From: Verrucomicrobiaceae bacterium
GTDB lineage: Bacteria; Verrucomicrobiota; Verrucomicrobiia; Verrucomicrobiales; Verrucomicrobiaceae
Assembly (NCBI GenBank): GCA_016713035.1
Contig: JADJPW010000001.1
Span: 1,116,001-1,180,000 of the forward strand
Direction: 5' to 3'
DNA length: 64,000 nt
Position numbers and translations under genes: made by a program
Notes under the pieces: generated by a model
Seen by the model: the letters and a program-made list of their open reading frames with translations, nothing else
What the model was told of the DNA's origin: nothing
The model's database searches: none
In this document: in pieces, positions 53,606 to 62,792 of the stretch
Numbering within the stretch: position 1 is the stretch's first letter
How the letters are laid out: each line of letters starts with the position of its first letter

Positions 53606-55030
53606 TCAGCGAGATTGCTCATAGGCATGAGCGACGCGGAGCACGGTGGCTTCATCGAGCGGCTTGCCGATGATTTGGAGGCCGACGGGGAGATGCACAC
53701 CATCGACGGCGACTTCACCGCAGGGAACGCTGATGCCAGGGAGGCCGGCGAGATTCACAGGAATGGTGAAGACGTCTTCCAGGTAGGCGGCGAGTGGGTT
53801 GTCCTTCAGTTCTCCGAGCTTGTGCGCGGGAGCGGGGCTGGTGGGGCTGAGGATGACATCGACTTTGGCAAAAGCATCCGTGAAGTCGCGACGGATGAGG
53901 GTGCGAGCCTTCTGCGCCCGGATGTAGTAGGCATCGTAGTAGCCGCTGCTGAGCATGTAAGTGCCCAGGAGGATGCGGCGCTGCACTTCGGGGCCGAATC
54001 CCTCTGCGCGGCTCTGCGTGTAATGGCTCATCAGATCCGTGGCGGTGCTGCTGCGGTGGCCGTAGCGCACGCCATCGAAGCGGGCGAGATTGGCGCTGGC
54101 TTCTGCGGGGGCGAGAACATAATAGGTGGCCACGCCCAGCTCGGTGTGAGGTAGGCTGATTTGCTCGATGATGGCTCCGAGGGATTCGAGTTTCTTGATC
54201 GCGGCATCGACTGCGGCGGTGACTCCAGCATGCGTGCCGTCGATGAAATACTCCTTTGGCAGGCCGATGCGAAGGCCACGGATGTCCTGGCCGAGTGTGG
54301 CGGTGAAATCCGGCACAGCAGCATCGAGTGAGGTGCTATCACGCGGGTCTTTGCCGCAGAGGTGATTGAGCACGAGCGCGGCGTCTTCCACCGTCTGCGT
54401 GATGGGGCCGATCTGATCGAGCGAGGATGCGAAGGCGACGAGCCCGAAGCGTGAGACGCGGCCATACGTGGGCTTCAGCCCCACGCAGCCACAAAGAGCG
54501 GCGGGTTGGCGGATGGAGCCGCCGGTGTCACTGCCGAGCGCAGCGATGGCGATGCCACCAGCCACGGCGGAGGCGCTGCCGCCACTAGAGCCACCGGGGA
54601 CGCGGCTGAGATCGCGCGGATTGCGGGTGATGCCAAGTGCAGAGTTTTCCGTGGTGCTGCCCATGGCGAATTCATCCATGTTCATGCGGCCAAAGGGCAC
54701 CGCACCGCCAGCGCGGAGCTTTTCGATGGCTCCGGCATCGTAGGGCGAGGAGTAATTTTCCGCGAGGATCTTCGAGGCGCAGGTGCAGGGCTGGCCGATG
54801 ACGTTGATGTTGTCTTTGATGGCGATGGGGATGCCACCGAGGGGCTTTTTCAGGTCCGCGGCATCGGCTTCCTTCAGCGCGGCATCGAGATCATGGCTCA
54901 GGTAGGCTCCGAGATCGCCATTCCGCGCGGCGATGGCGGTGGCGAGCTCTTGAACAATGTCGCGGGAGGTGATCTCACCTTTTGTGAGGCGTGCGCGGAG
55001 CTGCGAGATGGTCTGGGTAGCGAGGGACAT
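53606..55030 (-). CDS. gatA: Asp-tRNA(Asn)/Glu-tRNA(Gln) amidotransferase subunit A
   Basis: 474 residues. The glutaminase subunit of GatCAB; it releases ammonia that GatB uses to convert misacylated Glu-tRNA(Gln) or Asp-tRNA(Asn). The amidase-signature catalytic Ser-cisSer-Lys triad is visible: the Lys in LGGIPIAIKDNINV, the cis-Ser in RVPGGSSGGSASAVAGG and the nucleophile Ser in GSDTGGSIRQPAALCG. Full family length. It follows gatC by 15 bp on the same strand, so the two are one operon. gatB is not in the window. Confidence 0.96.
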   Translation of the reverse strand: MSLATQTISQLRARLTKGEITSRDIVQELATAIAARNGDLGAYLSHDLDAALKEADAADLKKPLGGIPIAIKDNINVIGQPCTCASKILAENYSSPYDAGAIEKLRAGGAVPFGRMNMDEFAMGSTTENSALGITRNPRDLSRVPGGSSGGSASAVAGGIAIAALGSDTGGSIRQPAALCGCVGLKPTYGRVSRFGLVAFASSLDQIGPITQTVEDAALVLNHLCGKDPRDSTSLDAAVPDFTATLGQDIRGLRIGLPKEYFIDGTHAGVTAAVDAAIKKLESLGAIIEQISLPHTELGVATYYVLAPAEASANLARFDGVRYGHRSSTATDLMSHYTQSRAEGFGPEVQRRILLGTYMLSSGYYDAYYIRAQKARTLIRRDFTDAFAKVDVILSPTSPAPAHKLGELKDNPLAAYLEDVFTIPVNLAGLPGISVPCGEVAVDGVHLPVGLQIIGKPLDEATVLRVAHAYEQSR

Positions 55031-55045
55031 CAGTGGGTGCAGGCG

Positions 55046-55336
55046 TTATTCGATGACTTTGGGGATTTGGAACTGGTCGGCGATGCGTTTGGGGGCGTTT
55101 TGCAGCGCTTGCTCAGGTGAAAAGCCCGCACGGGACACATCCTCACGCAGCACATCATAGACGGGCATGGCATGCGCGGTGGGCTCCACATCGCCCAAAT
55201 CATGCGCGGTGAGCGTGGCGATGTACTCGAGCACGCCATTGAGCTGCTGTTCGTAGTGCGCAGCTTGCTCAGGCGTGAGCGTGAGACGGGCGAGCTTGGC
55301 GACGTGCTGGATGTCAATATGGGCGGCGGCGGGCAT
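55046..55336 (-). CDS. gatC: Asp-tRNA(Asn)/Glu-tRNA(Gln) amidotransferase subunit C
   Basis: 96 residues from the ATG giving MPAAAHIDIQHVAKLARLTL. The small GatC subunit that wraps around and stabilises GatA at its interface with GatB. The family pattern is clear: HVAKLARLTLTPEQAAHYEQ followed by QLNGVLEYIATL near the N-terminus, and VEPTAHAMPVYDVLREDVS in the middle. An upstream ATG would extend into unrelated sequence. The gene is first in a gatC-gatA operon. Confidence 0.93.
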   Translation of the reverse strand: MPAAAHIDIQHVAKLARLTLTPEQAAHYEQQLNGVLEYIATLTAHDLGDVEPTAHAMPVYDVLREDVSRAGFSPEQALQNAPKRIADQFQIPKVIE

Positions 55337-55436
55337 GGCGGGGCGCTTTGATGGCTGCTTAGGCGTGTTTTTGCAAAAAGAAAAGGCGCAGGCCGGTGAA
55401 CAGCCTGCGCCCGAAAAAAATCTCACCTCCAACGGA

Positions 55437-55856
55437 TTACCACATCTGAGTGCGGGAATAACCAGCGTGGGAGACGGAGCCGAGGTTCTGATTGAACTCG
55501 GTGTAGCCCCACCAGTTGTCCACATACTCCTTGCGGTAGTATGGTGGGCGGTAGGTCATCTTCCAGGATGGGAAGGGGAAAGTGGCGACTTCATACACGC
55601 CGTAGAAAGCGCGGACGATGGTGCGCTTCGTGCCCTCGATCAGGCTATCAGAGAAGGCAGCGACGGGGCCTTCCTGCTGGTTGGTGTAGCGCCAGCGGGA
55701 GAAATATTCACCAGGAGCGAAGGCGAGGTTGCCGAAACCACGGCTCAATTTGCGGCTCCAGTTAAAATGATGTCCGGGAGGGGACTGAATGTCACCGAAA
55801 GCGGTGCCGACGAGCGTAGCGGCGGTCAGAGCGAGTAGAAGAAGGCGATTTTTCAT
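55437..55856 (-). CDS. TIGR04073-like exosortase-associated exported protein
   Basis: 139 residues from the ATG giving MKNRLLLLALTAATLVGTAF, with a signal peptide. The mature part has LSRGFGNLAFAPGEYFSRWR, GTKRTIVRAFYGVYEVATFP and FPSWKMTYRPPYY. This pattern of paired 'RG.GN..F.P.E' and 'G..(V)GVYE..TFP' blocks is that of the TIGR04073 family, described as associated with exosortase systems. It suggests that the genome has an exosortase-type protein-sorting route. The precise job is not known. It stands alone, 101 bp before gatC. Confidence 0.7.
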   Translation of the reverse strand: MKNRLLLLALTAATLVGTAFGDIQSPPGHHFNWSRKLSRGFGNLAFAPGEYFSRWRYTNQQEGPVAAFSDSLIEGTKRTIVRAFYGVYEVATFPFPSWKMTYRPPYYRKEYVDNWWGYTEFNQNLGSVSHAGYSRTQMW

Positions 55857-55974
55857 GAGGCAGTGCTTGTTTAGCAAAAATTACACTGGTTTGGCAACAG
55901 GGAATATCAGGAAATTGTGCTCAAGGACAGGAATCCTTTGCTACCATCCCATCAGCGTCTAGTCTGCCCGTCCC

Positions 55975-57813
55975 ATGAATCCAGAGGTGCAAAATCTTGT
56001 GGCCGCAGGAAAAATTTCCTCCGCCGACGCTGAAAAACTCGCCAAACTCGAACCCGGAACCGTCGTCCAGCATAAAAGCTGGGGAGTCGGCAAGATCACC
56101 GAATGGGATCTGCTCGGTGATCGGATCGGCATCGACTTCGAAGGTAAACCCGGCCACAGCATGAAGCTGGGCTTTGCCTCCAACTCGCTGGAAATCCTCC
56201 CCTCCGATCACCTCCTCGCTCGCCGCGTCGCCGATCTCGCAGGTCTCCAGGATCTCGCCAAAAACAATGCCCCTGCCCTCGTCGAGCTGGCCCTGAAGAG
56301 CCACGGCAACAGCCTCACGCTCGATGCCCTTGAAGGCCTGATCAAAGGCCTGATCGTCCCAGAGGCCGACTACAAGCGCTGGTGGGAAGGTACCAAAAAA
56401 ACACTCAAAGCCCACCGCCATGTCGTCGTCCCGGCCAAGCGCAGTGAAAAGCTCCTCCTCCGTGATCAGGGTGAAAAGCCCTCCTCCATCATGGTCAACG
56501 GCCTCCTCTCCGCCCGTGACTTGAAGGCCAAGCTCGCCGCTCTCGCCAGCATCCAAAAAGACATCGACCTCTTTGAAGACCCGAAGACCGAGCTCATCCC
56601 CGCCTTCCAGGATCTCTCCGACAGCGTCCGCAAAGCCTACAAGCTCAATCCGAAAGAGAGCCTCCAGCTGCTCCTGGCCCGTGATGAACTCATCGAGAAC
56701 CTCCCTGGTGCCACCGCCCCGCTCGGCAGCATGAAGCTCTCCGACCTCGTCAGCGAGACACGCACCACCTTGGCAGATACGATCAAGTCCTTCCCCTCCG
56801 CCAGCCTCGGCCGCATCTACCGCGCCTTCCCAGATGCCTTCCAGAACCGCGCTTGGGTGCCGGAGATCCTCCTCCACCTCACCAAGACCGGTGGCAAAGC
56901 CGTCGCTGAGATCGCCACCGTGCTCGATGCCAATGACGAGCTCGATGTGCTGGCCGATGCCCTGAAGAAATCCCTCCGCAACCGCGATCTCTCCTCCGAC
57001 CTCCTCATCTGGATGGCCCGTGAGCGCAAAGCCCTCGCCGAAAGCGTCTTCGACATCGATCTGGGTCACGCCATCCTCGACGTCATCGACCACGATCAGA
57101 TGGAAGGCGGTCCGAAGCGCACTGGACGCCTCCAGAGCCTGCTTTCCGATGACACCACCCTTCTGGGTGAAATGGTCGCAGAGGCTGAAGAGGAAGACAT
57201 CCGCCTCCTCGCCAAGCGACTCCTGGGCAATACTTCCTTTGACGACCTCACCCGTCGCTCACTCATGGCCCGTATCATCAAATCCCGGCCTGAGATGGAA
57301 AGCATGATGGAGGAAAACGTCAGCGCACGGCAGGATAACCGCCTCATCGTCTCCTGGGAAAGCCTGGAGCGGAAGAAGAAAGAACTCGAAGACTTGGTCA
57401 ACGTCCAGATCCCCGAGAACAAACGCGAAATCCAAATCGCCCGCGACGAAGGCGACCTCCGCGAAAACGGCGGTTACAAAGCCGCTCGCGACCAGCAGGC
57501 CGTCCTCCTGCGTATGCAGGGCAAATACGAACGCGAAATCCGCCACGCCCACGGCACGGACTTCGCTGGAGCCACCACCGATAAAATCGGCATCGGCACC
57601 GTCACCGACCTGCTCGACATCGCCGCTGGCACCACCGAGTCCCTCACCATCCTGGGTGCCTGGGACGGCGACCTCGATAAAAACATCATCAGTTACCTCT
57701 CGGAGGCCGCAAAGGCCCTCATCGGCAAAACACCGGGTGAAGAGCTCGATCTGCCGACCGATACCGGCGGCGTCCGCCGTGTCCGCGTCGGAGCCATCCG
57801 CTCCTACGTTTGA
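55975..57813 (+). CDS. GreA/GreB-domain transcription factor with long N-terminal extension
   Basis: 612 residues, whereas GreA is about 160. The C-terminal part from about 450 is Gre-like: a coiled coil from LERKKKELEDLVNVQIPENK, the tip IARDEGDLRENGGYKAARDQ with the acidic D-x-x-E-N that reaches the RNA polymerase active site, and a FKBP-like globular end (GIGTVTDLLDIAAGTTESLT). Residues 30-90 contain a CarD/TRCF-like or SH3-like strand set (PGTVVQHKSWGVGKITEWDL). The middle is helical and unrecognised. Proteins of this layout are seen in Verrucomicrobia and related phyla. It probably rescues stalled RNA polymerase, with added contacts. Confidence 0.85.
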   Translation: MNPEVQNLVAAGKISSADAEKLAKLEPGTVVQHKSWGVGKITEWDLLGDRIGIDFEGKPGHSMKLGFASNSLEILPSDHLLARRVADLAGLQDLAKNNAPALVELALKSHGNSLTLDALEGLIKGLIVPEADYKRWWEGTKKTLKAHRHVVVPAKRSEKLLLRDQGEKPSSIMVNGLLSARDLKAKLAALASIQKDIDLFEDPKTELIPAFQDLSDSVRKAYKLNPKESLQLLLARDELIENLPGATAPLGSMKLSDLVSETRTTLADTIKSFPSASLGRIYRAFPDAFQNRAWVPEILLHLTKTGGKAVAEIATVLDANDELDVLADALKKSLRNRDLSSDLLIWMARERKALAESVFDIDLGHAILDVIDHDQMEGGPKRTGRLQSLLSDDTTLLGEMVAEAEEEDIRLLAKRLLGNTSFDDLTRRSLMARIIKSRPEMESMMEENVSARQDNRLIVSWESLERKKKELEDLVNVQIPENKREIQIARDEGDLRENGGYKAARDQQAVLLRMQGKYEREIRHAHGTDFAGATTDKIGIGTVTDLLDIAAGTTESLTILGAWDGDLDKNIISYLSEAAKALIGKTPGEELDLPTDTGGVRRVRVGAIRSYV

Positions 57814-57822
57814 TTCAAATAC

Positions 57823-57853
57823 GACCGCAGAATGGAATCGCCATTCTGCGGTC
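57823..57853. terminator. Bidirectional terminator between convergent genes
   Basis: A perfect 13-bp stem GACCGCAGAATGG / CCATTCTGCGGTC with a 5-base loop (AATCG), followed by ATTTATCT on the plus strand. It lies 10 bp after the Gre-like gene and 25 bp after the convergent lipoprotein gene, so it can serve both. Confidence 0.8.
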
Positions 57854-57877
57854 ATTTATCTCTCGGACGGCCGTTCC

Positions 57878-58942
57878 TCAGCTCTGAGGCTTTTGGGGCA
57901 CTTTGGGCACATCAGGGGCCTTTTTGGGCACCTCGGGCACTTTGGGAGCATCAGGAGCCTTTTTCGGCACCTCGGGCAGTTTCGGGGCTTCTGGGGCCTT
58001 CTTTGGAAGATCAGTCTTTTTCGGCTCGCTGGTGGTTTTGGGCTCCGCAGGAGTCGATTTGGCTTTCTCGGTGCTTGTACTGGGCGGCGGGGTTTCTTTT
58101 TTCGCCGGGATGTCCTTTTTCGGCGACTCAGGGGGCATGGCAGGGCCGTCCAACTGGGCGGGGCCAAAATCACTCCGCGCCTTCTGATGCAGCGCCTCTG
58201 CCTCTGAGGCTTGTTGGGCCTCCAGACGGATCATGTTTGGCACGGCACCTTCGGTGAGCGGCGGCAGCAGCGGATTCGGTGCGCTAGACCAGGCTCCGAG
58301 CGTGGGCAGGCCAGAGGCATCCACGCTGGATGCGAGGCGGTCAGGATTGGTCAGGCGGTGCGGCCCGATGACGCGTAGCCGTGTACCGAACATGTAAAAA
58401 ATCGTGTAGTCGTCGATCCCCTCCACCGTGCTATTCCCACGCTGGAGCACGGGTTTGCCACGCAGGATCAGCTCCTCTGAGCTCAAGAGCAATTCCTGGC
58501 ACAGCGCCTTCGCGGGCTCTAGGTAGCTCATTTCGATGAAGACGCGGCCCTTTGCCCGCACGCGGCGCGGGGTGCCGTCTTCGTTCTTTTTGGTGATCTC
58601 GATTTCATCCGCCGCGATTTTGTAAAAGGGCGGGATTTCGAGGAAGTTCGCGCTCAGCGTCTTGGCCTCCGCATAGCTCATGCTCAGGAGGAAGGCGACG
58701 TCGATGGGCGAGCTGTCTGCGGCGCCTGGGGTCGGCGGCTTGCCCGCCTCATTTGCCGGGGGGACGGGCGTTTGCTCTTTGCCGTCTTTTTTTGCCTTCG
58801 GGTCAGCTGGCGCTGCCGCTGCGTCCTTGGTTCCATCCTTGGCGGCATCCTTGCCAGGAGCCTTCATGCTTTTGCAACCCAGCAGCATACTCATGAGGAG
58901 TACGCTGAGGGCAGCAGAGATGGCAAAACGGCACAAATTCAT
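57878..58942 (-). CDS. Lipoprotein with Pro/Lys-rich repeat tail
   Basis: 354 residues from the ATG giving MNLCRFAISAALSVLLMSML. A lipobox LLGC puts the lipidated Cys at residue 23. A low-complexity Lys/Ala/Pro linker follows. About residues 75-250 are a compact domain (AFLLSMSYAEAKTLSANFLE, RAKGRVFIEMSYLEPAKALC, GIDDYTIFYMFGTRLRVIG) that recalls OstA/LptA-like strands but is not firmly assigned. The last 100 residues repeat the unit P-K-K-A-P-(D/E)-A-P-K-(V/L)-P-E-V, a likely extended rod or peptidoglycan-spanning tail. Confidence 0.65.
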   Translation of the reverse strand: MNLCRFAISAALSVLLMSMLLGCKSMKAPGKDAAKDGTKDAAAAPADPKAKKDGKEQTPVPPANEAGKPPTPGAADSSPIDVAFLLSMSYAEAKTLSANFLEIPPFYKIAADEIEITKKNEDGTPRRVRAKGRVFIEMSYLEPAKALCQELLLSSEELILRGKPVLQRGNSTVEGIDDYTIFYMFGTRLRVIGPHRLTNPDRLASSVDASGLPTLGAWSSAPNPLLPPLTEGAVPNMIRLEAQQASEAEALHQKARSDFGPAQLDGPAMPPESPKKDIPAKKETPPPSTSTEKAKSTPAEPKTTSEPKKTDLPKKAPEAPKLPEVPKKAPDAPKVPEVPKKAPDVPKVPQKPQS

Positions 58943-59007
58943 GCGGTGGGGGTGGGCAGCGTACACAATAGACGCCTTTGAGACAGTAAAAAGAAGGTTT
59001 TGCTCAC

Positions 59008-59928
59008 CTAGAGTCTGTCAGATCTGGCCATGGCACGGCGCGGATTGGTATCTAGCACCTTCTGGAGCTCCGATTCACTCATGCCCAGGTGGCGCAGGGC
59101 GTTTTCTTTGATCCGGGGCACTGTCACGGTGCTACCGACAAAGTGACTGCCATCCGGCGAGCGTGCGACAAGATCGTCACCGATCAAAATGTCCCACCCA
59201 GCCAGCGTGTAGCGCCCAGGTCCCAGCCGGGCGGCAGAAATCGCATCCGTCACGAAAATGGTGCGCTCCAGGCCGATACCGCGCAGCCAGTTTTTCAGCA
59301 CATAGAAGGGCACATGTACCCCATCTGGGATGAAGCACAGCCAGAGCCGCTCATGCAGTGCGAGCGCACGCTGGATCACATTTTCATGCCGGTGCATCTG
59401 CACGGGGCAGCCATTCCCCACATGGGTGAACATGCTCAGTCCCGCATCACAGGCCGCATTCAGTTGATCCAGACTCGGGTCACAATGCCCCGCAGAGACC
59501 ACGATCCCCTGCCCTGCGAGGAAGGCCGTCGTCCGACTGCCCTCATCATGCTCGGGTGCCAGCGTGATCAGGCGTGCGAGCCCACCAGCGGCATCGAGCA
59601 GGCGCTTCGCATCCTCCACATTGGCGGGCCTCACGGCCTGGGGTGGATGGGCTCCCACGTAGCCTTTGACCGGATTGATGAATGGCCCCTCGATGTGAAT
59701 CCCGGCGATGACACGCTGGGCTAGCTCATCCTTTGCACGCAGTTCCGCCAGCGCACGCATCCGCCTTTCCAAAACCGGCACCTCATCCGTGATGAAAGTC
59801 GCGAGGATCTGCTCACAGCCATCTTCGACGAGGCACTCGCACGCATGGTGCAGCGCCTCAGCCGTCAGGCCATCGCGGTTGAAGTCGGTGCCGGCATAGC
59901 CGTTCACCTGGAGGTCAAAAGGAGACAT
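59008..59928 (-). CDS. nagA: N-acetylglucosamine-6-phosphate deacetylase
   Basis: 306 residues from the ATG giving MSPFDLQVNGYAGTDFNRDG. Removes acetate from GlcNAc-6-P in amino-sugar catabolism and peptidoglycan recycling. The amidohydrolase metal and catalytic residues are visible in GIHIEGPFINPVKGYVGAHP (Glu), VVSAGHCDPSLDQLNAA (His), SMFTHVGNGCP (His) and FVTDAISAARLGPG (catalytic Asp). It is shorter than most NagA proteins (about 380) because the N-terminal part of the beta-sandwich is missing, a variant that starts directly at the barrel. It lies 32 bp downstream of the aldo/keto reductase gene. Confidence 0.88.
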   Translation of the reverse strand: MSPFDLQVNGYAGTDFNRDGLTAEALHHACECLVEDGCEQILATFITDEVPVLERRMRALAELRAKDELAQRVIAGIHIEGPFINPVKGYVGAHPPQAVRPANVEDAKRLLDAAGGLARLITLAPEHDEGSRTTAFLAGQGIVVSAGHCDPSLDQLNAACDAGLSMFTHVGNGCPVQMHRHENVIQRALALHERLWLCFIPDGVHVPFYVLKNWLRGIGLERTIFVTDAISAARLGPGRYTLAGWDILIGDDLVARSPDGSHFVGSTVTVPRIKENALRHLGMSESELQKVLDTNPRRAMARSDRL

Positions 59929-59959
59929 AAGCGATTTCAAAAAAGTCGTACGGGATGGA

Positions 59960-61000
59960 TTACAGACGGCGCAGTCCGTCCTCCGTCATCGGAGTGGGGA
60001 TTTCCGCGTCTATCTCATCAATACGGGCCAGCGTCGCAGCATCGAGCACCAGATCAGCAGCTTTCAGGCTCTCTTCAAACTGCGCCAGCGTCACCGCACC
60101 CACGATGGTGGATGCCACAAAGTCATGCTGCCGGCTCCAGGCCAGCGCCAGCGCCGTCACACTCACACCGAGATCAGCGGCGATGACTTGCAGCCGCGCC
60201 GTCGTCTCCAGCGTGCGCTCATTCACAAAGCGGGCCGCCATCCGCTTCTGCCGGGGCTGCCCTTTGGTGATGTAATCGGTGAACCGCGCCCCTGGTGGCA
60301 GTGCTCCGCCATTGTACTTCCCCGTCAGCACCCCACCGCCTAGCGGCGAGTAGGGCAGCAGTGATACGCCTTCCTTTCGGCACACCTGAGCCAGCTCGCT
60401 CTCACAGCGGCGATTGATGAGGGAGAAATTATTCTGCACACTCGCCATGCGGGCCAGTCCATGCTTCTCCGCCTCCCACAGATTCTTCATCACGCCCCAG
60501 CAGGTCTCATTGCTGCTGCCCCAGGCGCGGATCTTCCCCTGGTCGATCAGGGCGGTGAGCGCAGACAGCGTCTCCTCCTGCTCCATGCCGTGATCAGGCC
60601 AATGCGTCTGATACAGGTCGATGTAGTCCGTCTGTAGCCGCCGCAGGCTATCCTCACAGGCCTGAAAAATCTGCCGGCGATCCAGCGCCGTGAATCCACC
60701 ACGGATCGGTGGCCGGAACCAGCCGTGGCCCGGTCCCGTCACCTTACTCGCCACGATGATCTCACCGCGCTTCTGCCCCTTCAGCCAGCGCCCCACGATC
60801 TGTTCCGTTACTCCAAAGAGCTCCGCACTCGGCGGCACCGGATACATCTCCGCCGTATCGAAAAAGTCGATCCCCGCCTCCAGCGCACGGTCCATGATGG
60901 CAAAGGCAGTTTTTTCATCCGATTGGAGTCCGAAAGTCATCGTCCCCATGCAGATATCCGTGACGACGATTCCTGTGCGACCGAGGCGATTACGTTTCAT
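59960..61000 (-). CDS. Aldo/keto reductase (Tas-like)
   Basis: 346 residues. An NADPH-dependent TIM-barrel reductase of carbonyl compounds. The catalytic tetrad can be placed: Asp and Tyr in GIDFFDTAEMYPVPP, Lys in IIVASKVTGPG and His in DLYQTHWPDHGMEQ. The NADP-binding end STIVGAVTLAQFEESLKAAD is typical. The blocks MKRNRLGRTGIVVTDICMGT and the WPD after the His place it in the Tas/YajO-type group. The substrate is unknown. It is upstream of nagA on the same strand and probably cotranscribed. Confidence 0.9.
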   Translation of the reverse strand: MKRNRLGRTGIVVTDICMGTMTFGLQSDEKTAFAIMDRALEAGIDFFDTAEMYPVPPSAELFGVTEQIVGRWLKGQKRGEIIVASKVTGPGHGWFRPPIRGGFTALDRRQIFQACEDSLRRLQTDYIDLYQTHWPDHGMEQEETLSALTALIDQGKIRAWGSSNETCWGVMKNLWEAEKHGLARMASVQNNFSLINRRCESELAQVCRKEGVSLLPYSPLGGGVLTGKYNGGALPPGARFTDYITKGQPRQKRMAARFVNERTLETTARLQVIAADLGVSVTALALAWSRQHDFVASTIVGAVTLAQFEESLKAADLVLDAATLARIDEIDAEIPTPMTEDGLRRL

Positions 61001-61175
61001 AGCGAGATTTTAAAAGTGGGAGTGAGTCCGTTGATGAGCCCGACACTTATGCGCAGCCCCGCCTGTGAAAACAAAAGAAATCCCGCTCACGCCTTTCAGA
61101 TCGCAAAATCGGGCATCATCTAGTGCACAAAACCACTTTGCAGCGCCGCTCCACGCGTTAAGGCGTTCATCACTC

Positions 61176-62699
61176 ATGCGTTTTGTGTTTTTTCTTCTGC
61201 TGGCCGCCTTCGCCCAGGGCCAGATCGTCACGGTAGGACCCGATTTCCAGCCTCCGGCCAACTCTGTTCCCACGAAATATAAATCCACCATCCAATGGCG
61301 TGCCGTGCGGCCCCTGGATGATCTGCCACGGGGCAACTGGTGGCGTGTCTTCCGCGATAGCCAGCTCAATGAGCTGCTGCGCCAGGCCACCGCTGACAAT
61401 CAATCCCTGAAGGCCGCCATCGCACGCTTCGATCAGGCCCGCGCCGCCGCAGGCATCGCACGCGCGAATTTTTTCCCCAGCGCCAGTGCCACGGGCAATG
61501 CCACCAATCAGATGACCTCGGAGAACATGCCCAGCCCCTTCCCGCTCCATGGTCTGCGCTACGATGGCCCCTCCTACGACGTGCCATTGGAGTTCAGTTG
61601 GGAAATCGACTTGTGGGGGAAAATCCGCCGCCAGGCAGAGGCCGCGCAGGCAGAGGCCGCCGCCGCTGCCAATGCGATGCAGAATGTCCTCCTCGGGCTC
61701 CACGGCGATGTCGCCGCGAACTACTTCCGCCTCCGGGCACTCGATGGTGAGCTGCGCACCGTGCGTGAGGCCGTCGGATGGCGCAGACGGGCACTGGAGA
61801 TCGCCCAGGCACGCGTGAAAGCCGGTGCCGGCAGTGAGCTAGAGCAGGCGCAGGCAGAGACAGAGATCGCCACCGCAGAGGCAGAAATCAGCGCCCTGCA
61901 AAACCAGCGTGACCAGCTCGAAAACGCCATCGCACTCCTCCTCGGAGCCAATCCCTCCCGTTTTAAAATCAAAACCCAGGACGCCACCCTCCCCGCACCG
62001 CCCAGCGTGCCCGTAGGAGTGCCCAGTGACCTGCTGGAGCGCCGCCCCGACATCGCCGCCGCCGAGCGCACGCTCGCCGCCACCACCGCCCAGATCGGAG
62101 CCACCAAGGCACTGTTTTTTCCCAGTGTGAAGCTCTTCGGACGCGGCGGCTTCCTCAGCGGCGATGTGGATCAGCTTTTCGAGATCACCAGCCTGAACTG
62201 GAATGTCGGCCCCAGCATCAGTGTGCCGCTGTTTTCTGGCGGAAAAACCCTCGCAGGCATGGAGCGCGTCCGCGCTGCCCATGATGAAGCCCTCGCCCAC
62301 TACCGCCAGGCCGTGCTCACCTCCCTCCATGATGTGGAAAATGCCCTGGCTGCCCTGCGCAACCTCAGCACCCAAAACGAGGCCCAAGTCCGCGCCACCG
62401 GGAGTGCTCAAAAAGCCGCCGAAATGGCCAAAACGCGTTACGAAGCCGGCACCGGCCCCTACCTGGAAGTCATTGAGGCAAATCGCACCCTCCTCATGGT
62501 CCAGCGGGCGATGGCGACACTGGCTGGACAGCGCCTCATCGCCACCGTGAGCCTGATCAAGGCCCTCGGCGGCGGCTGGGACCAGACCCTGCCCGTCACC
62601 GTCCCCGCCGCCAAACTCGACCCTGAGGCGAGGAGTGTGACCTCCGAGAAAAAAGGCATCTGGCAGCGCATGCGCGGCCTTTTCCGCCGCGGAGAGTAA
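61176..62699 (+). CDS. RND efflux outer-membrane protein (NodT/OprM type)
   Basis: 507 residues from the ATG giving MRFVFFLLLAAFAQGQIVTV, with a signal peptide but no lipobox Cys at the cleavage point, unlike many NodT proteins. The two OEP repeats are clear. The first has NWWRVFRDSQLNELLRQATA, LEFSWEIDLWGKIRRQAEAA and AANYFRLRALDGELRTVREA. The second has SDLLERRPDIAAAERTLAAT, FFPSVKLFGRGGFLSGDVDQ, VPLFSGGKTLAGMERVRAAH and RYEAGTGPYLEVIEANRTLL. It forms a trimeric outer-membrane channel for a tripartite pump; the pump and adaptor genes are not nearby, so it may lie at the end of a moved operon or serve several pumps. Confidence 0.9.
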   Translation: MRFVFFLLLAAFAQGQIVTVGPDFQPPANSVPTKYKSTIQWRAVRPLDDLPRGNWWRVFRDSQLNELLRQATADNQSLKAAIARFDQARAAAGIARANFFPSASATGNATNQMTSENMPSPFPLHGLRYDGPSYDVPLEFSWEIDLWGKIRRQAEAAQAEAAAAANAMQNVLLGLHGDVAANYFRLRALDGELRTVREAVGWRRRALEIAQARVKAGAGSELEQAQAETEIATAEAEISALQNQRDQLENAIALLLGANPSRFKIKTQDATLPAPPSVPVGVPSDLLERRPDIAAAERTLAATTAQIGATKALFFPSVKLFGRGGFLSGDVDQLFEITSLNWNVGPSISVPLFSGGKTLAGMERVRAAHDEALAHYRQAVLTSLHDVENALAALRNLSTQNEAQVRATGSAQKAAEMAKTRYEAGTGPYLEVIEANRTLLMVQRAMATLAGQRLIATVSLIKALGGGWDQTLPVTVPAAKLDPEARSVTSEKKGIWQRMRGLFRRGE

Positions 62700-62792
62700 A
62701 AGGCTGAAAAACCGTGCGGGAGTGCCTTTTGGAGAAAATATGGAATCCGTCCTATTTTTTGGCGATTTCTGAAAATAATGAATTTCCCAAGA

